Below are positions 63,201 to 64,000 of a DNA stretch of 64,000 nucleotides, in pieces. The notes below the pieces were generated by a model. That model was not told the origin of the DNA, did not search any database, and worked only from the letters and a program-made list of their open reading frames with translations. A program made the position numbers and the translations under genes. Location: contig NC_037092.1 in the NCBI RefSeq assembly GCF_002994745.2, positions 75,116,324-75,180,323 on the forward strand, in the 5' to 3' direction. Source of the stretch: Rosa chinensis. Taxonomy: Eukaryota; Streptophyta; Magnoliopsida; Rosales; Rosaceae. Position 1 is the stretch's first letter, and every line of letters starts with the position of its first letter.

Positions 63201-63720
63201 ACGCCGCCAACACTGGCCTGCGTCCACTATCCCCATCCCAAAACGACATGTGTTTTGGAAGGTTTTGCTGATGTTGGGTATCTCTCTGACCCACACAAAG
63301 GTCATTCCAATCCGGTTAAGTGTTCACCATGGGAAAAGACCGTGACATCTTGGAGGTCTACAGAATAGACCCTAGTCGCTATATCTTCGAACAATGCAGA
63401 GATCATTGCTCTTCAAGAAGTGGTTCGTGAATGTATAAGGATTGGATCCATCATTACGCATGTTCGAAGCAATTGTGGTTTGAAGTCTACCACAGATGAG
63501 CCTACAAGCATTTAGGATAATGTTGCTTGTTTTGAACAAATGAGGCAAGGCTACATCAAAAGAGACAAAACCAAGCTTAATCAGCAACAACAGGCTCTCC
63601 TCGAGATCAAAGTGAATTAGGTTCGATCTGAGGACAGTGAGGCAGACTTGTTTACTAAGTCATTGCTCAAATCCACGTTCGAGAAACATGTGCCAAGAAT
63701 TGACTTGCGGAAATTATCTG
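60241..63720 (+). pseudogene. Copia pol remnants (pre-integrase, integrase, RT, RNase H)
   Basis: The GAG-pre-integrase region is recognisable at 60418-60681 (block CHDRIGHPGHDMM). Integrase-like pieces occupy about 61010-61770, in several frames, with a GC-rich insert at about 60720-60840 before them. An RT start is seen at about 62200-62330 (FWPKWKDAIQVKMDSL). The C-terminal RNase H/Copia end is near 63640-63730 (TKSLLKSTFEKH). Many stops separate the pieces and no RT catalytic block is intact. Confidence 0.75.
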
Positions 63721-63923
63721 AACTCCCATGATCGTAGTCATCAGGGGGAGGCGCAGACATCAGGGGGAGATGTCTACATGTTCGTCTCGAATCGTGAAGG
63801 GTGTGTTGTGCTCTTTTTCCCCTTCTACTGAGGTTATTTTTGTCCCACTGGGTTTTTGTTACTCGGCAAGGTTTTTAATGAGGCAACGAGAGAAGCACCG
63901 TATTTGGGCAACACAAGGGGGAG

Positions 63924-64000
63924 TGTTCAAGGAAAACCTAATTTGTGTTTAGCCCAAACTCTAGGTTACTTGACCTAGTGGTAATAGGATTTAATTAGAA
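63924..64000 (+). repeat. 3' LTR of the Copia element, cut by the window edge
   Basis: The first 77 bp of the LTR. One mismatch to the 5' LTR (GTGGTAAT here, GTGTTAAT there). Confidence 0.88.

Larger units (their letters stand above)
57531..64000 (+). mobile_element. Ty1/Copia LTR retrotransposon, degenerate; right end beyond window
   Basis: The 5' LTR is at 57531-57747 and a 3' LTR starts at 63924 after a purine tract (ACAAGGGGGAG). The domain order gag, GAG-pre-integrase, integrase, RT, RNase H is the Copia order. The coding region has many stops and frame changes and the protease region seems largely lost, so it is non-autonomous. Its 77 bp of 3' LTR in the window differ from the 5' LTR at one base. 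Confidence 0.92.

Overview
The window is nuclear DNA of a flowering plant, probably a eudicot; Rosaceae is only a guess. Evidence: spliced genes with plant-type GT/GC-AG introns, plant-only families (HIPP metallochaperone, Rf-like P-class PPR, ECA1/EC1 Prolamin-like secreted protein), and plant transposons (hAT, SINE, Helitron end, Tat-lineage Gypsy, Copia). It is mostly repeats and gene remnants. Only the HIPP gene and four ECA1-like copies look intact. No rRNA, tRNA or CRISPR was seen. LEFT ARM (1-20679): A decayed SWIM zinc-finger gene of the At1g60560 type (about 1973-4331) has a Helitron-like 3' end in its upstream intron region. A complete two-exon HIPP gene follows (4844-5461). A hAT element with an 8-bp target duplication lies in the next intergenic stretch (7256-8946). 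A cluster of Rf-like PPR pseudogenes on the minus strand comes next (11241-12958, a gutted remnant near 15.0-15.45 kb, and 16635-18693). A second hAT element, carrying a 15-copy minisatellite (13003-14384), is inserted at the 5' end of the first PPR. A tRNA-derived SINE with a 14-bp target duplication is at 19787-19978. TANDEM ARRAY (20680-56888): This is the most striking part. It is a head-to-tail array with a period of about 2.72 kb: one truncated unit on the left, eight full units (33764-55516) and one truncated unit on the right. Each full unit has one plus-strand gene for a secreted, cysteine-rich protein of 204 aa. The protein has a signal peptide and two consecutive Prolamin_like (DUF1278/ECA1-type) domains with identical cysteine spacing. 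Four copies are intact and encode the same protein, four have a single-base deletion at different sites, and one is cut off. On the minus strand each unit also holds a gene-like segment: a TATA-like box, a pyrimidine-rich leader and a 66-codon ORF of unknown nature. Between the first and second units sits an 11.2-kb Tat-lineage Gypsy retrotransposon (22580-33763, minus strand) with gag, protease-RT, RNase H, archaeal-type RNase H and integrase, plus an antisense spliced ORF next to its 3' LTR. Its 3' LTR and about 0.77 kb of the neighbouring unit were lost together. RIGHT END (56889-64000): An unassigned AT-rich segment holds a Copia element (57531 to beyond the window). Its LTRs are almost identical, yet its coding region is full of stops, which suggests it was copied in trans as an already defective element. 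HOW THE PARTS RELATE: ECA1/EC1-type proteins are known reproductive secreted proteins and Rf-like PPRs act on mitochondrial transcripts. Both families evolve by tandem duplication, and here both sit next to each other in a transposon-rich interval. No functional link between them is visible in the sequence.
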